Shown here in pieces: positions 53,606 to 61,194 of a stretch of 64,000 bases of DNA (position 1 is the stretch's first letter; the number at the start of each line of letters is the position of its first letter). A program made the translations under genes and the position numbers. The notes beneath the pieces were generated by a model. That model worked only from the letters and a program-made list of their open reading frames with translations. It had not been told where the DNA came from and searched no databases. The DNA is from Croceibacterium mercuriale (GTDB lineage Bacteria; Pseudomonadota; Alphaproteobacteria; Sphingomonadales; Sphingomonadaceae): contig NZ_JTDN01000003.1 in assembly GCF_000802385.1 (NCBI RefSeq), positions 62,001 through 126,000 of the forward strand, written 5' to 3'.

Positions 53606-54110
53606 GCGCTCGCTCTCCACCAGCGGCAAGCTGGCGGCGATCGCCGCACTGACGATCGCGGCCACCGCCTACACCTCTCTGGCCCGGTGGAGCGACACTC
53701 ACGCGTTCATGGTCAATCAGACAGACTCGCTGCCTAATTGGGGGTTCTTCGTCGAGAGCGGCCGGTTCCCGGACCGCGGCGATTACGTGATCTTCGATCC
53801 CGGCCATGATCCGCTGACCGAGAAGTTCTTCGGCAAGAAGCCCGCTGCGTTCGCCAAGATCGCCTATGGCGTTCCGGGCGATGTGGTGGAGCGGCAGGGC
53901 GACACCGTGTTGGTCAATGGCACGCCGGTGGTCCGCACCAAGCCGCTCACCCGGCTCGGTGATCCCCTGACGCTGGGGCCGACCGGCGTAATACCGGAGA
54001 ACTGCGTGTTTGCCGGCACCACGCACAAGGACGGCTTCGACAGCCGCTACGCGCATATCGGCTTTGTCTGCACCGACCGGCTTGTCGGTACTGCGACGCC
54101 CGTCCTGTGA
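53589..54110 (+). CDS. S26-family signal peptidase of the transfer operon
   Basis: A 173-residue membrane-anchored peptidase of the type often named TraF in sphingomonad plasmids (related to RP4 TraF and LepB). After an N-terminal anchor (LAAIAALTIAATAYTSLA), SLPNWGFFVESG places the nucleophile Ser at residue 47, and FAKIAYGVPGDVV the general-base Lys at residue 90 with the GxPGD box. It probably matures the pilin or another Tra precursor. Overlaps trbI by 17 bases and traW by 4. Confidence 0.85.
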   Translation: MALVSKRSLSTSGKLAAIAALTIAATAYTSLARWSDTHAFMVNQTDSLPNWGFFVESGRFPDRGDYVIFDPGHDPLTEKFFGKKPAAFAKIAYGVPGDVVERQGDTVLVNGTPVVRTKPLTRLGDPLTLGPTGVIPENCVFAGTTHKDGFDSRYAHIGFVCTDRLVGTATPVL

Positions 54111-54754
54111 AGCGCGTTCTCGCCTCCGCCGCCCTCGGGCTTGCCATCGGTCCGCTGCTGCCCGGTCTGGCACCGGCCGGTGCGGTCGATCATGGCCAGA
54201 TGGGCGAGACCTGGGCGATTGCCGAGCCCGACCTGATGGAGGTGATCCGTGCCCGGCTCGAGCGCGCGGCGGCTGACGGCAGCCTCGACGACATGCAGCA
54301 GCGGTTCTCCCAGCGTGTGCAGAGCCGGGTGATGCGGCCGGTCCCGGTCGCCGGCATCCGCCCGGCAGAGGAGACGCGGGAGTGGGAGTTCGATCCTGCC
54401 ATCACCATCGAGCGCGACATCCTCGACGACAAAGGCAACGTGCTCGCCGTCGCCGGCCAGCGGGTCAATCCGCTCGACACCGTGCAGATGCGCCAGAAGC
54501 TGGTGTTCGTGAACGGCGATCGGCCGACAGAGGTCGAATGGGCGCTGCAACAGGGGGACGACGGCGAGGCCAAGCTGATCCTGGTCAACGGCTCTCCCTT
54601 CGACCTGATGAAGGCGCACAAGCGCCGGTTCTATTTCGACCAGAGCGGCACGCTGACTCGGCATTTCGGCATTGGCCACACGCCGGCGTCGGTGTCGCAG
54701 GACGGCCAGGTACTCCGCGTCCGTGAGACCGCGATTCCGGGAGATATCCTATGA
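54107..54754 (+). CDS. traW: Conjugal transfer protein TraW
   Basis: A 215-residue periplasmic protein starting at GTG 54107, which overlaps the peptidase stop. Signal peptide LASAALGLAIGPLLPGLAPA; then GETWAIAEPDLMEVIRARLE, the conserved TraW N-terminus, and later LVFVNGDRPTEVEWA and KAHKRRFYFDQSGTLTRHFG. TraW is needed for F-pilus assembly with TraU and TrbC. Confidence 0.9.
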   Translation: MKRVLASAALGLAIGPLLPGLAPAGAVDHGQMGETWAIAEPDLMEVIRARLERAAADGSLDDMQQRFSQRVQSRVMRPVPVAGIRPAEETREWEFDPAITIERDILDDKGNVLAVAGQRVNPLDTVQMRQKLVFVNGDRPTEVEWALQQGDDGEAKLILVNGSPFDLMKAHKRRFYFDQSGTLTRHFGIGHTPASVSQDGQVLRVRETAIPGDIL

Positions 54755-55029
54755 AGCCTCGCCTCGCTGATGTGCTGATTCCGGTGCCGATGGCAGCGCC
54801 CGAGACGCGGACGTTGCGCCGTGCGCGCGTCAGCCTGATCGTCTCGGCCGTGCTGCTGGCGCTTTCGCTGCTGTTCTTCACCACGGTGCTGGCGCTGTTC
54901 GGCCGCGGCGTTGCGCTGGCGCTGCCCGTTGGCTTGCTGGTGTTCGCCGCCATCCAGGGACCAGTGTGGCTGCGAGCCAAGAACAAGGCCGACGACTACT
55001 TCCTGCTCAACGGTAAGGTGGGCAGGTGA
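54751..55029 (+). CDS. Two-pass membrane protein between traW and traU
   Basis: A 92-residue protein. Two hydrophobic segments (LIVSAVLLALSLLFFTTVLA and ALALPVGLLVFAAIQGPVWL) with a basic stretch before the first. Overlaps traW by 4 bases and traU by 4 bases, so it is part of the operon. Not recognised as a standard F tra gene. Confidence 0.55.
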   Translation: MKPRLADVLIPVPMAAPETRTLRRARVSLIVSAVLLALSLLFFTTVLALFGRGVALALPVGLLVFAAIQGPVWLRAKNKADDYFLLNGKVGR

Positions 55030-56054
55030 CCAGGCTCCGCCTGTTCCTTGCGCTGCTTGTGCTCGTTCTTGCGGGCGGTACTGCCGTTGCGCAGACGGTG
55101 CCGGACGCGCCCGGAACTGGCCGCTGCTCGGGCAGCTTCGTCAATCCGATCACCGATGTGTGCTGGGGCTGCATGTTCCCGCTGTCGCTCGGCGCACTCA
55201 AGATCTGGCCGTCCGACCGGTCGGACACCAACAATCCCGACCTGCCGATCTGTGCCTGCGGCACGCCGGTCCCGCGGATTGGGGTGGCAATGGGGTTTTG
55301 GGAGCCGGTGCGGCTTGTCGACGTGACCACGCGGCCGTTCTGCTTCCCCAACATTGGTGGCGTAAAGATGGACCCAGGCCTCGACGTCGGGCGCGGCTTT
55401 GTCTCGGGCGGTTCGCAGGTGGGCGGGCAGGGGCAGAACACCGCCAAGTACCACGTCCACTACTACGTCTACCCGCTGCTCTACTGGCTCGAGATCCTGA
55501 CGGACTTCCTGTGCTTCGAGCAAAGCACCTTCGATATCGCCTACATCACCGAGATCGATCCGCTGTGGCAGGATGACGAGCTGACCACGCTGCTCAATCC
55601 CGAAGCGGCAATCTTCGCCAATCCGATCGCGCAGGCCGCCTGCGCCGCCGACTGCCTGACCGCCACGGCGCGTCTGCCAAACGATGCGCTGTTCTGGTGC
55701 GCCGGGTGCCAGGGTTCGATGTACCCGATGAACGGCAATATCGGATCCAACGTGGCGGTGACGCAGAGCGCGCGGCTCGCCGCCGAGCGGATGATCTACA
55801 AGATGCACCGCACCGGGCTCGCCTGGGGCACGATGGGCTCCAAGGGCCTGTGCTCCAAGTACCTGATGCCGATCCTCAAGAAGAGCCAGTACCGCATCCA
55901 GCAGGTCAATCCGACCCCGATGGTCAACGGCCGCGAGAGCTGCTCGCCGATCGGCGCCAGCACCCTGCCGCCCAACGCGGCGCAGACCTTTCCGGTGAAG
56001 GGCGAGGACATCGGCTTCCTGGTGTGGCGCAAGCGCAATTGCTGCGTGCTGTGA
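55026..56054 (+). CDS. traU: Conjugal transfer protein TraU
   Basis: A 342-residue periplasmic protein starting at GTG 55026. Signal peptide LFLALLVLVLAGGTAVAQ. Cys-rich; FVNPITDVCWGCMFPLSLGA, CACGTPVPRIGVAMGFWEPV and CFPNIGGVKM are the conserved TraU blocks, and the protein ends GFLVWRKRNCCVL. The size matches F TraU (about 330 residues). It works with TrbC and TraW in pilus assembly and DNA transfer. Confidence 0.93.
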   Translation: MTRLRLFLALLVLVLAGGTAVAQTVPDAPGTGRCSGSFVNPITDVCWGCMFPLSLGALKIWPSDRSDTNNPDLPICACGTPVPRIGVAMGFWEPVRLVDVTTRPFCFPNIGGVKMDPGLDVGRGFVSGGSQVGGQGQNTAKYHVHYYVYPLLYWLEILTDFLCFEQSTFDIAYITEIDPLWQDDELTTLLNPEAAIFANPIAQAACAADCLTATARLPNDALFWCAGCQGSMYPMNGNIGSNVAVTQSARLAAERMIYKMHRTGLAWGTMGSKGLCSKYLMPILKKSQYRIQQVNPTPMVNGRESCSPIGASTLPPNAAQTFPVKGEDIGFLVWRKRNCCVL

Positions 56055-56068
56055 GGAAGGAAACCACC

Positions 56069-56806
56069 ATGATCCGCAAAGCGCTCGTCCCGGCTTTCGC
56101 CATGCTTGCGTGCGGCGCCTTCTCGGCCGTCGTCGCGCAGTCGATCGAGGGGCTCGATCTCGGCGCCATCGAGAGCCGCGCGGCCGAACATGCCGCCGAG
56201 GCGCAGGCGCTGTTCGAATTCGCTACCGCCAATGCCGAGGTGCAGCAGGAGGATGCCCGCGAAGTGGTGGACGCCGGCCACGACGCGATGCGCGGCGTTG
56301 ATCCGGGCATGGGCGGCGATAGCGCCGGTCCGGTCGATTTCGATGCCATGCTGGCCGGCGCGCAAGGTCTGAACGCTGCTCCTGAAGGCGCGCCGCTGTT
56401 CATCGCCTTTGCCAGCCTCTCGATGCCCGAGGATGCGCTGCGCCGGCTGATCGCCGATACGACCCGCGCCGGCGGCGTGGTGGTGTTCCGCGGGCTCTCT
56501 GCCGGCTCGCCGCAGGCCTTCATGCAGGGCATCCAGAAGGTGGTCGATCAGCAGGGCGCCAGCAACATGGCGATTGATCCGCGCCTGTTCCGCGCTTTCG
56601 GGGTCGACCGGGTGCCGACCTATGTGGCGTTGTCGCGCAGCTTCGAGCCGTGTGACCAGCTGGTCTGCACAAGCCAGACCCCGCCCTACGACAAGATCTC
56701 GGGCAACGTCTCGGCGCAGTATGCGCTCACGACCTTTGTCGAAGGCAATGGTCCTGGCGCGGCCGTCTCGCGCACCGCGCTGACCAATCTCGGCCGCACC
56801 AGCTGA
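56069..56806 (+). CDS. trbC: Conjugation protein TrbC
   Basis: A 245-residue periplasmic protein with a signal peptide (LVPAFAMLACGAFSAVVAQ). The TrbC_Ftype domain covers about residues 110-215: LFIAFASLSMPEDALRRLIA, GGVVVFRGLSAGSPQAFMQG, DPRLFRAFGVDRVPTYV, a thioredoxin-like fold without a CxxC. AGGAAGG lies upstream of ATG 56069. The stop overlaps traN (TGATG). Confidence 0.9.
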   Translation: MIRKALVPAFAMLACGAFSAVVAQSIEGLDLGAIESRAAEHAAEAQALFEFATANAEVQQEDAREVVDAGHDAMRGVDPGMGGDSAGPVDFDAMLAGAQGLNAAPEGAPLFIAFASLSMPEDALRRLIADTTRAGGVVVFRGLSAGSPQAFMQGIQKVVDQQGASNMAIDPRLFRAFGVDRVPTYVALSRSFEPCDQLVCTSQTPPYDKISGNVSAQYALTTFVEGNGPGAAVSRTALTNLGRTS

Positions 56807-58557
56807 TGCGCTGGCCCTGGCTCCTGTTTGCACCGGCTGCACTGCTCGGCGCCAGCATGGCGTCGGGTCAGTCCGTGGCCGACATCCGCTCCGATGCGGA
56901 GGCGTTCGCGCGCGACATGCGCGAGGCCGCGCTGGGCAGCGTGCTCGAGACGGGCGCGGAAGAGGCGGTGCCGGGCTACCAGGGCACGGACATCCCCGCG
57001 AGCGACATGGCCGACGATCCGGATCGGCTGACGTCCCAGGGTGAGGCGCAGCGGTCGGGTGACACCTATCGCACGGTGATCGACCCGCATCGTCCGGTGT
57101 TCGATCCGACCACGATCGATCTGTCGTCCGCCCGCTCGATCGCGGCCGATCCCGATGCGGTGCTCGGCATCGGCATGGACCTTGGCGGTGGCGCCGGCTC
57201 CTGTGAGCCGCTGCCGGGCGGTGGGGGAGGGGACAGCACCTATCTCGACAGCTGCAACCAGGGTTCGCAGGTCTACTCCGAAGCGCGCAGCTGTCAGGCG
57301 CCGCTGGTGGTGAACGTGACCGGCAGCGGCGACGATCGGTGGGAGTATCTGTGCCATAGCGTCTTCACCAAGTTCCCGAACAATTCAAATCGGATGTGCA
57401 ATCGCCTCCGGACCCTCGACAAGAACAACAGCTGCGAGCTGGTCCGCGAGGATTATGACTACGATTATCAGATCTGCCTGAACAACAACAATGGTCCGGG
57501 CGGCGAAACCTTGCCGGAGCTGTGCACTGAGCCATCTCCGATGCCGGCGATGGTCTACCAGTGCTCGGAGGATATCGGTTTCGCTGGCGGCGTGAAGATC
57601 CCCGGCGATCGCGAGGTCACCGAGACCGTCGATGAGACGCAATGCTCCCCGATCGCCGGCAATCAGGACTGCCGGATGACCGCGGAGGTCTGCACGGACG
57701 CTTCGCCTGCGACCCGGATCATCAACGGTGTCGAGGTGACCCGGGCGTGCTGGGGCTGGCAGCGCCAATTCCAGTGCGATGGTCTGCGCCCCGCCAACGA
57801 CTGCAGCGAGCTGGAAGGGCGGTCCGACTGCTCGTTCCACCATGACGAATGCCTGAGCGAGGACGCGAACGGCACCTGCAACGTTTACGATCGCTGGTTC
57901 CAGTGCCGCTTGCCCGGGGCTGAGGCAGAGGCGTCGCAATATGTCTGCTCGGGCGACCTGTATTGCATGAACGGCGAATGCTCGTCCGTGGAGCGCCAGG
58001 CATCGACCGAGTTCAAGGACGCCATGGTTGCGGTCCAGACCATGGGCGAAGTCCGCGCCGACTTCGATCCCGCTTCGCTGCGGCTGTTCACCGGCGAGGT
58101 TGGCAAGTGCTCGCGCAAGGTGTTCGGGATCTCCAACTGCTGCTCGGGCAAGGGCGTTCCGCTGCTGACGCCATGGCTTTGCAACGCCGAGGACCGCGCC
58201 GTCGACGAACGCGATGACAAAGGGCTGTGCCACCAGGTCGGGACCTATTGCAGCGACAAGATCCTTGGCGTCTGCGTCACCCGCAAGCAGTCCTACTGCT
58301 GCTTCTCCTCCAAGCTGACCCGGATCCTTCAGGAGCAGGGCAGGGCACAGCTCGGGCTGAGCTGGGGCACGGCCAAGGATCCCACCTGCGATGGCTTTCT
58401 GGTCGCCCAATTCCAGCAGCTGGACCTCAGCCGAATGGATTTCAGCGAGGTCTATGCCGAGTTCACGGAGGCCGCCCGCCTGCCCGATGAGATCGAGGCG
58501 AGCATGATGATCCAGCAGAAGATCGGCCAATACTACACAGTTAACGGTGCGCCATGA
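56806..58557 (+). CDS. traN: Mating-pair stabilisation protein TraN
   Basis: A 583-residue outer-membrane adhesin. Signal peptide FAPAALLGASMASG. It has 32 Cys, mostly in the region 140-540, which is the hallmark of TraN and explains the DsbC homologue in the operon. Conserved pieces include YLDSCNQGSQVYSEARSCQ and the C-terminal FGISNCCSGKGVPLLTPWLC and QSYCCFSSKLTRILQEQGRA. In F it recognises the recipient's outer membrane; recipient specificity cannot be judged. Confidence 0.92.
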   Translation: MRWPWLLFAPAALLGASMASGQSVADIRSDAEAFARDMREAALGSVLETGAEEAVPGYQGTDIPASDMADDPDRLTSQGEAQRSGDTYRTVIDPHRPVFDPTTIDLSSARSIAADPDAVLGIGMDLGGGAGSCEPLPGGGGGDSTYLDSCNQGSQVYSEARSCQAPLVVNVTGSGDDRWEYLCHSVFTKFPNNSNRMCNRLRTLDKNNSCELVREDYDYDYQICLNNNNGPGGETLPELCTEPSPMPAMVYQCSEDIGFAGGVKIPGDREVTETVDETQCSPIAGNQDCRMTAEVCTDASPATRIINGVEVTRACWGWQRQFQCDGLRPANDCSELEGRSDCSFHHDECLSEDANGTCNVYDRWFQCRLPGAEAEASQYVCSGDLYCMNGECSSVERQASTEFKDAMVAVQTMGEVRADFDPASLRLFTGEVGKCSRKVFGISNCCSGKGVPLLTPWLCNAEDRAVDERDDKGLCHQVGTYCSDKILGVCVTRKQSYCCFSSKLTRILQEQGRAQLGLSWGTAKDPTCDGFLVAQFQQLDLSRMDFSEVYAEFTEAARLPDEIEASMMIQQKIGQYYTVNGAP

Positions 58558-58931
58558 GGGGGGTTATGGCTCAAGTTTCTACGATCAAGCCGTATAAGTG
58601 GCGAACGATGTCGGTGTTCGAGCTCGCGGTAGCGAATGCGATTACGCACGAGGACATGCGCTCGGCCCCGCAGACCGCAGCGCGGCTCGCTCACTGGTTT
58701 CTGCAGCCGGTTGCTGACAGCCAGGTCATGGAGTCGATCGCGAGGATGCACGCGCAGGGCTGGCTTACCAGCGCCGGCCAACGCTTCTCGGATTGGCATC
58801 TGACGCCTGAAGGCATCGATACCATCACCACCCTGACCGGCGGCTCGATCCGCATGATCGACCGCGGGCAGGGCCTCATCAAAGCCTCGATTCTGATGGG
58901 TCTGGTCAACACCTCCAAGGAGCCTTCGTGA
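58554..58931 (+). CDS. PadR-like winged-helix protein within the tra operon
   Basis: A 125-residue protein (121 if it starts at ATG 58566, which has GGGGGG just upstream). MSVFELAVANAITHEDMRSA, VADSQVMESIARMHAQGWLT and SDWHLTPEGIDTITTL follow the layout of a PadR/MarR winged helix: helix, recognition-helix region and a wing ending in LTPEG. Overlaps traN by 4 bases and touches traF (TGATG). A small DNA-binding protein here is not part of the standard F set; it could regulate transfer or have lost that role. Confidence 0.55.
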   Translation: MRGVMAQVSTIKPYKWRTMSVFELAVANAITHEDMRSAPQTAARLAHWFLQPVADSQVMESIARMHAQGWLTSAGQRFSDWHLTPEGIDTITTLTGGSIRMIDRGQGLIKASILMGLVNTSKEPS

Positions 58932-59746
58932 TGGCAGCTCGTCCCGTCTCGGCCGCGGTTCTGGCCACTCTGGTCTTCTCCGCGATCCTGCCGCCGGCAG
59001 GTATGGCCCAGGATCAAGCGCAGTCGCGTGACCCGTTCTATTGCGAGCAGCGCCAGCTCGGCAGCTGGTTCTACTGCGATCCGAGCAAGCGGCCGAAGCC
59101 AGAGGCTGATCCAGCGACGCCGGCGGTGCCGGCGCAATCTGCCACGGCGCAGCTGGCGGCGATCACCCAGGAACTGGATGAGTTGAAGGCCAAGGCGGTG
59201 CTGGATCCCTCGACTGAGAACCTGACCTCCTACATCACCTTCCAGCGCCAGCAGCTCGACCGAGCATCGACATTCGCTGACGTTTGGAGCCGGACGATCT
59301 GGCAGAACCCGGAGCTGGATTACACGCTGCAGCGCCCGGTCAACACGCTCGGCAAGCAGACCTGGATGGATCAGCGCAAGGCCGATCGGCAGGGCACCAT
59401 GGCTGGGCTCTCCGAGCGGTATGGCGTGTTCTACTTCTACTCCTCTGCCTGCGCCGCGTGCCAGGTGTTCGGGCCGATCATGCGCAGCCTGTCCGATCAG
59501 TACGGGCTCGAGGTCCTGGCTGTGTCGATGGACGGTGGCGGTAACGCCGCCTTCCCCAATTACGTGGTCGATACCGGCCAGTACGAGCGCATGGGTCTTG
59601 GCACGAACCGGCAGGTGCCGGCGCTGGTTCTGTTCGACACGGAGACCAAGCAGCCGGTGCCGATCGGCTACGGGTTGATGGCCGCTGACGAGGTGATGGG
59701 CCGCATCTACGCGCTCACGCAATCCGCGCCCGGGAGGGACTTCTAA
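58931..59746 (+). CDS. traF: Conjugal pilus assembly protein TraF (thioredoxin-like)
   Basis: A 271-residue periplasmic protein. Signal peptide AAVLATLVFSAILPPAGMAQ; DPFYCEQRQLGSWFYCDPSK is the TraF N-terminal motif. The thioredoxin domain has an active-site motif FYSSACAACQVFGP (Cys174, Cys177), unlike F TraF, which lacks CxxC, so this one may be an active oxidoreductase. Cis-Pro region VPALVLFD. ATG 58931 overlaps the previous stop; the traH start overlaps its stop (TAATG). Confidence 0.92.
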   Translation: MAARPVSAAVLATLVFSAILPPAGMAQDQAQSRDPFYCEQRQLGSWFYCDPSKRPKPEADPATPAVPAQSATAQLAAITQELDELKAKAVLDPSTENLTSYITFQRQQLDRASTFADVWSRTIWQNPELDYTLQRPVNTLGKQTWMDQRKADRQGTMAGLSERYGVFYFYSSACAACQVFGPIMRSLSDQYGLEVLAVSMDGGGNAAFPNYVVDTGQYERMGLGTNRQVPALVLFDTETKQPVPIGYGLMAADEVMGRIYALTQSAPGRDF

Positions 59747-61182
59747 TGGATAAGCCGCCACGTCCTCGCCGGCGGCCGCTCCTGTGCCGTCTTGGCGTCC
59801 TTCTCTCTGCGGTTGCCTCCCTGCCGCTGGCGGTGGTGCCAGCGAACGCCAACGTCGGCACCGAGCTCAACACCTTCTTCAACGACATGGGCGGCGCCGC
59901 CAATGCGACCGGTCCCACCGCCTATGAGGGGCAATCCGCTGGCTACTACTCGGGCGGTTCTGTCTGGACCCGCTTCCCGCAGCGCAACGTCACTCCGGCG
60001 ACGCTCAACCTGCCCTCGGTCAAGGCCGGTTGCGGCGGCATCGACGTGTTCTCGGGCTCCTTCAGCTTCATCAACTCGGACGAGATCGTCGCCATGCTCA
60101 AGGCGACGGCCAACAACGCGCTGGGCTTTGCTTTCCAGCTCGCCATCAAGTCGATCAGCCCGCAGATCTCTTCGACGATCGAGGAGTTCGCGCAAAAGGT
60201 TCAGCAGATGAACCAGTTCAACATGAGCTCGTGCGAGATGGCGCAGGGGCTCGTCGGCGGACTGTGGGGCAAGGCGCAGGGGCGCGACAGCGAGATCTGC
60301 AAGGCCATCGCCAACAGCCAGGGCTGGGCGACCGATTGGGCCAAGGGCCGGCAGCAGTGCAATGGCGGCGGCGAGCGGGAGGAGATCATCGACAGCAACA
60401 GCGATGAGGCGCTCTCGGCCGAGAGCACCAACTACACCTGGCACATGTTGAAGACGACCTATCCGAGCTTCAGCAAGGAGTTCCGCGAGTACCTGATGAG
60501 CCTGGTCGGAACGGTCATATTCGACCGGGACGGCAACGAGGGCAACGGGTCCTACCGCTATGAGGGCATCGGCGATCAGGCTCTTCTGACGGCGCTCCTC
60601 ACTGGTTCGACCGACGGCACCACCATGCTGCGTTGCGATGATGACGATTGCATCAATCCGACCAGGCAGGCGTTGAATGTCTCGCCTACGGTTGCCCTTC
60701 AGAACCGCGTGTTCACGATGATCCAGAGCATGGATGGCAAGGTCCGGACGGATGCTGCGCTGACCACCGACGAGATCGGACTGCTCGGCGCTACCAGCGT
60801 GCCGCTCTACAAGATCATCACCGTGAACTCCGCGGCGAAGCTGGGCGGGATGTCACACGCCGAGATGCAGGGTCTGGCCGAGATCGTCGCTGTCGACATG
60901 CTCGAGGTCATCGCCGACCAGTTCCATTCCTACTCCTCGCAAGGTTCGGCATCGTTTCAGCGCGCGGATCCTGACAGTCTCGCCCAGTGGCGGGCGCAGA
61001 TCGCTCAGGCTCGCGAGATCATGAACGAACGTGGGCAGCAGATGAACGAGCGCCTGGTCCGCACACAGGGCGTGATCGAGCGGACGCTGTTCCTCGAACG
61101 CACTCTCCGTAATTCCATCTCGCCGCAGATGTCCGCCGCGCTCTCCTTCAGCCGCTCCATGTCCTCCCAGGGCATCCAGTAA
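59746..61182 (+). CDS. traH: Conjugal transfer protein TraH
   Basis: A 478-residue protein with a basic N-terminus and signal peptide (LGVLLSAVASLPLAVVPANA). VGTELNTFFNDMGGAANATG is the conserved opening; GCGGIDVFSGSFSFINSDEI and SCEMAQGLVGGLWGKAQGRD are further TraH blocks. The C-terminal part is helical and may form a coiled coil (REIMNERGQQMNERLVRTQG). TraH works with TraF and TraG in pilus assembly and mating-pair stabilisation. Confidence 0.93.
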   Translation: MDKPPRPRRRPLLCRLGVLLSAVASLPLAVVPANANVGTELNTFFNDMGGAANATGPTAYEGQSAGYYSGGSVWTRFPQRNVTPATLNLPSVKAGCGGIDVFSGSFSFINSDEIVAMLKATANNALGFAFQLAIKSISPQISSTIEEFAQKVQQMNQFNMSSCEMAQGLVGGLWGKAQGRDSEICKAIANSQGWATDWAKGRQQCNGGGEREEIIDSNSDEALSAESTNYTWHMLKTTYPSFSKEFREYLMSLVGTVIFDRDGNEGNGSYRYEGIGDQALLTALLTGSTDGTTMLRCDDDDCINPTRQALNVSPTVALQNRVFTMIQSMDGKVRTDAALTTDEIGLLGATSVPLYKIITVNSAAKLGGMSHAEMQGLAEIVAVDMLEVIADQFHSYSSQGSASFQRADPDSLAQWRAQIAQAREIMNERGQQMNERLVRTQGVIERTLFLERTLRNSISPQMSAALSFSRSMSSQGIQ

Positions 61183-61194
61183 GGACCAACAGCC

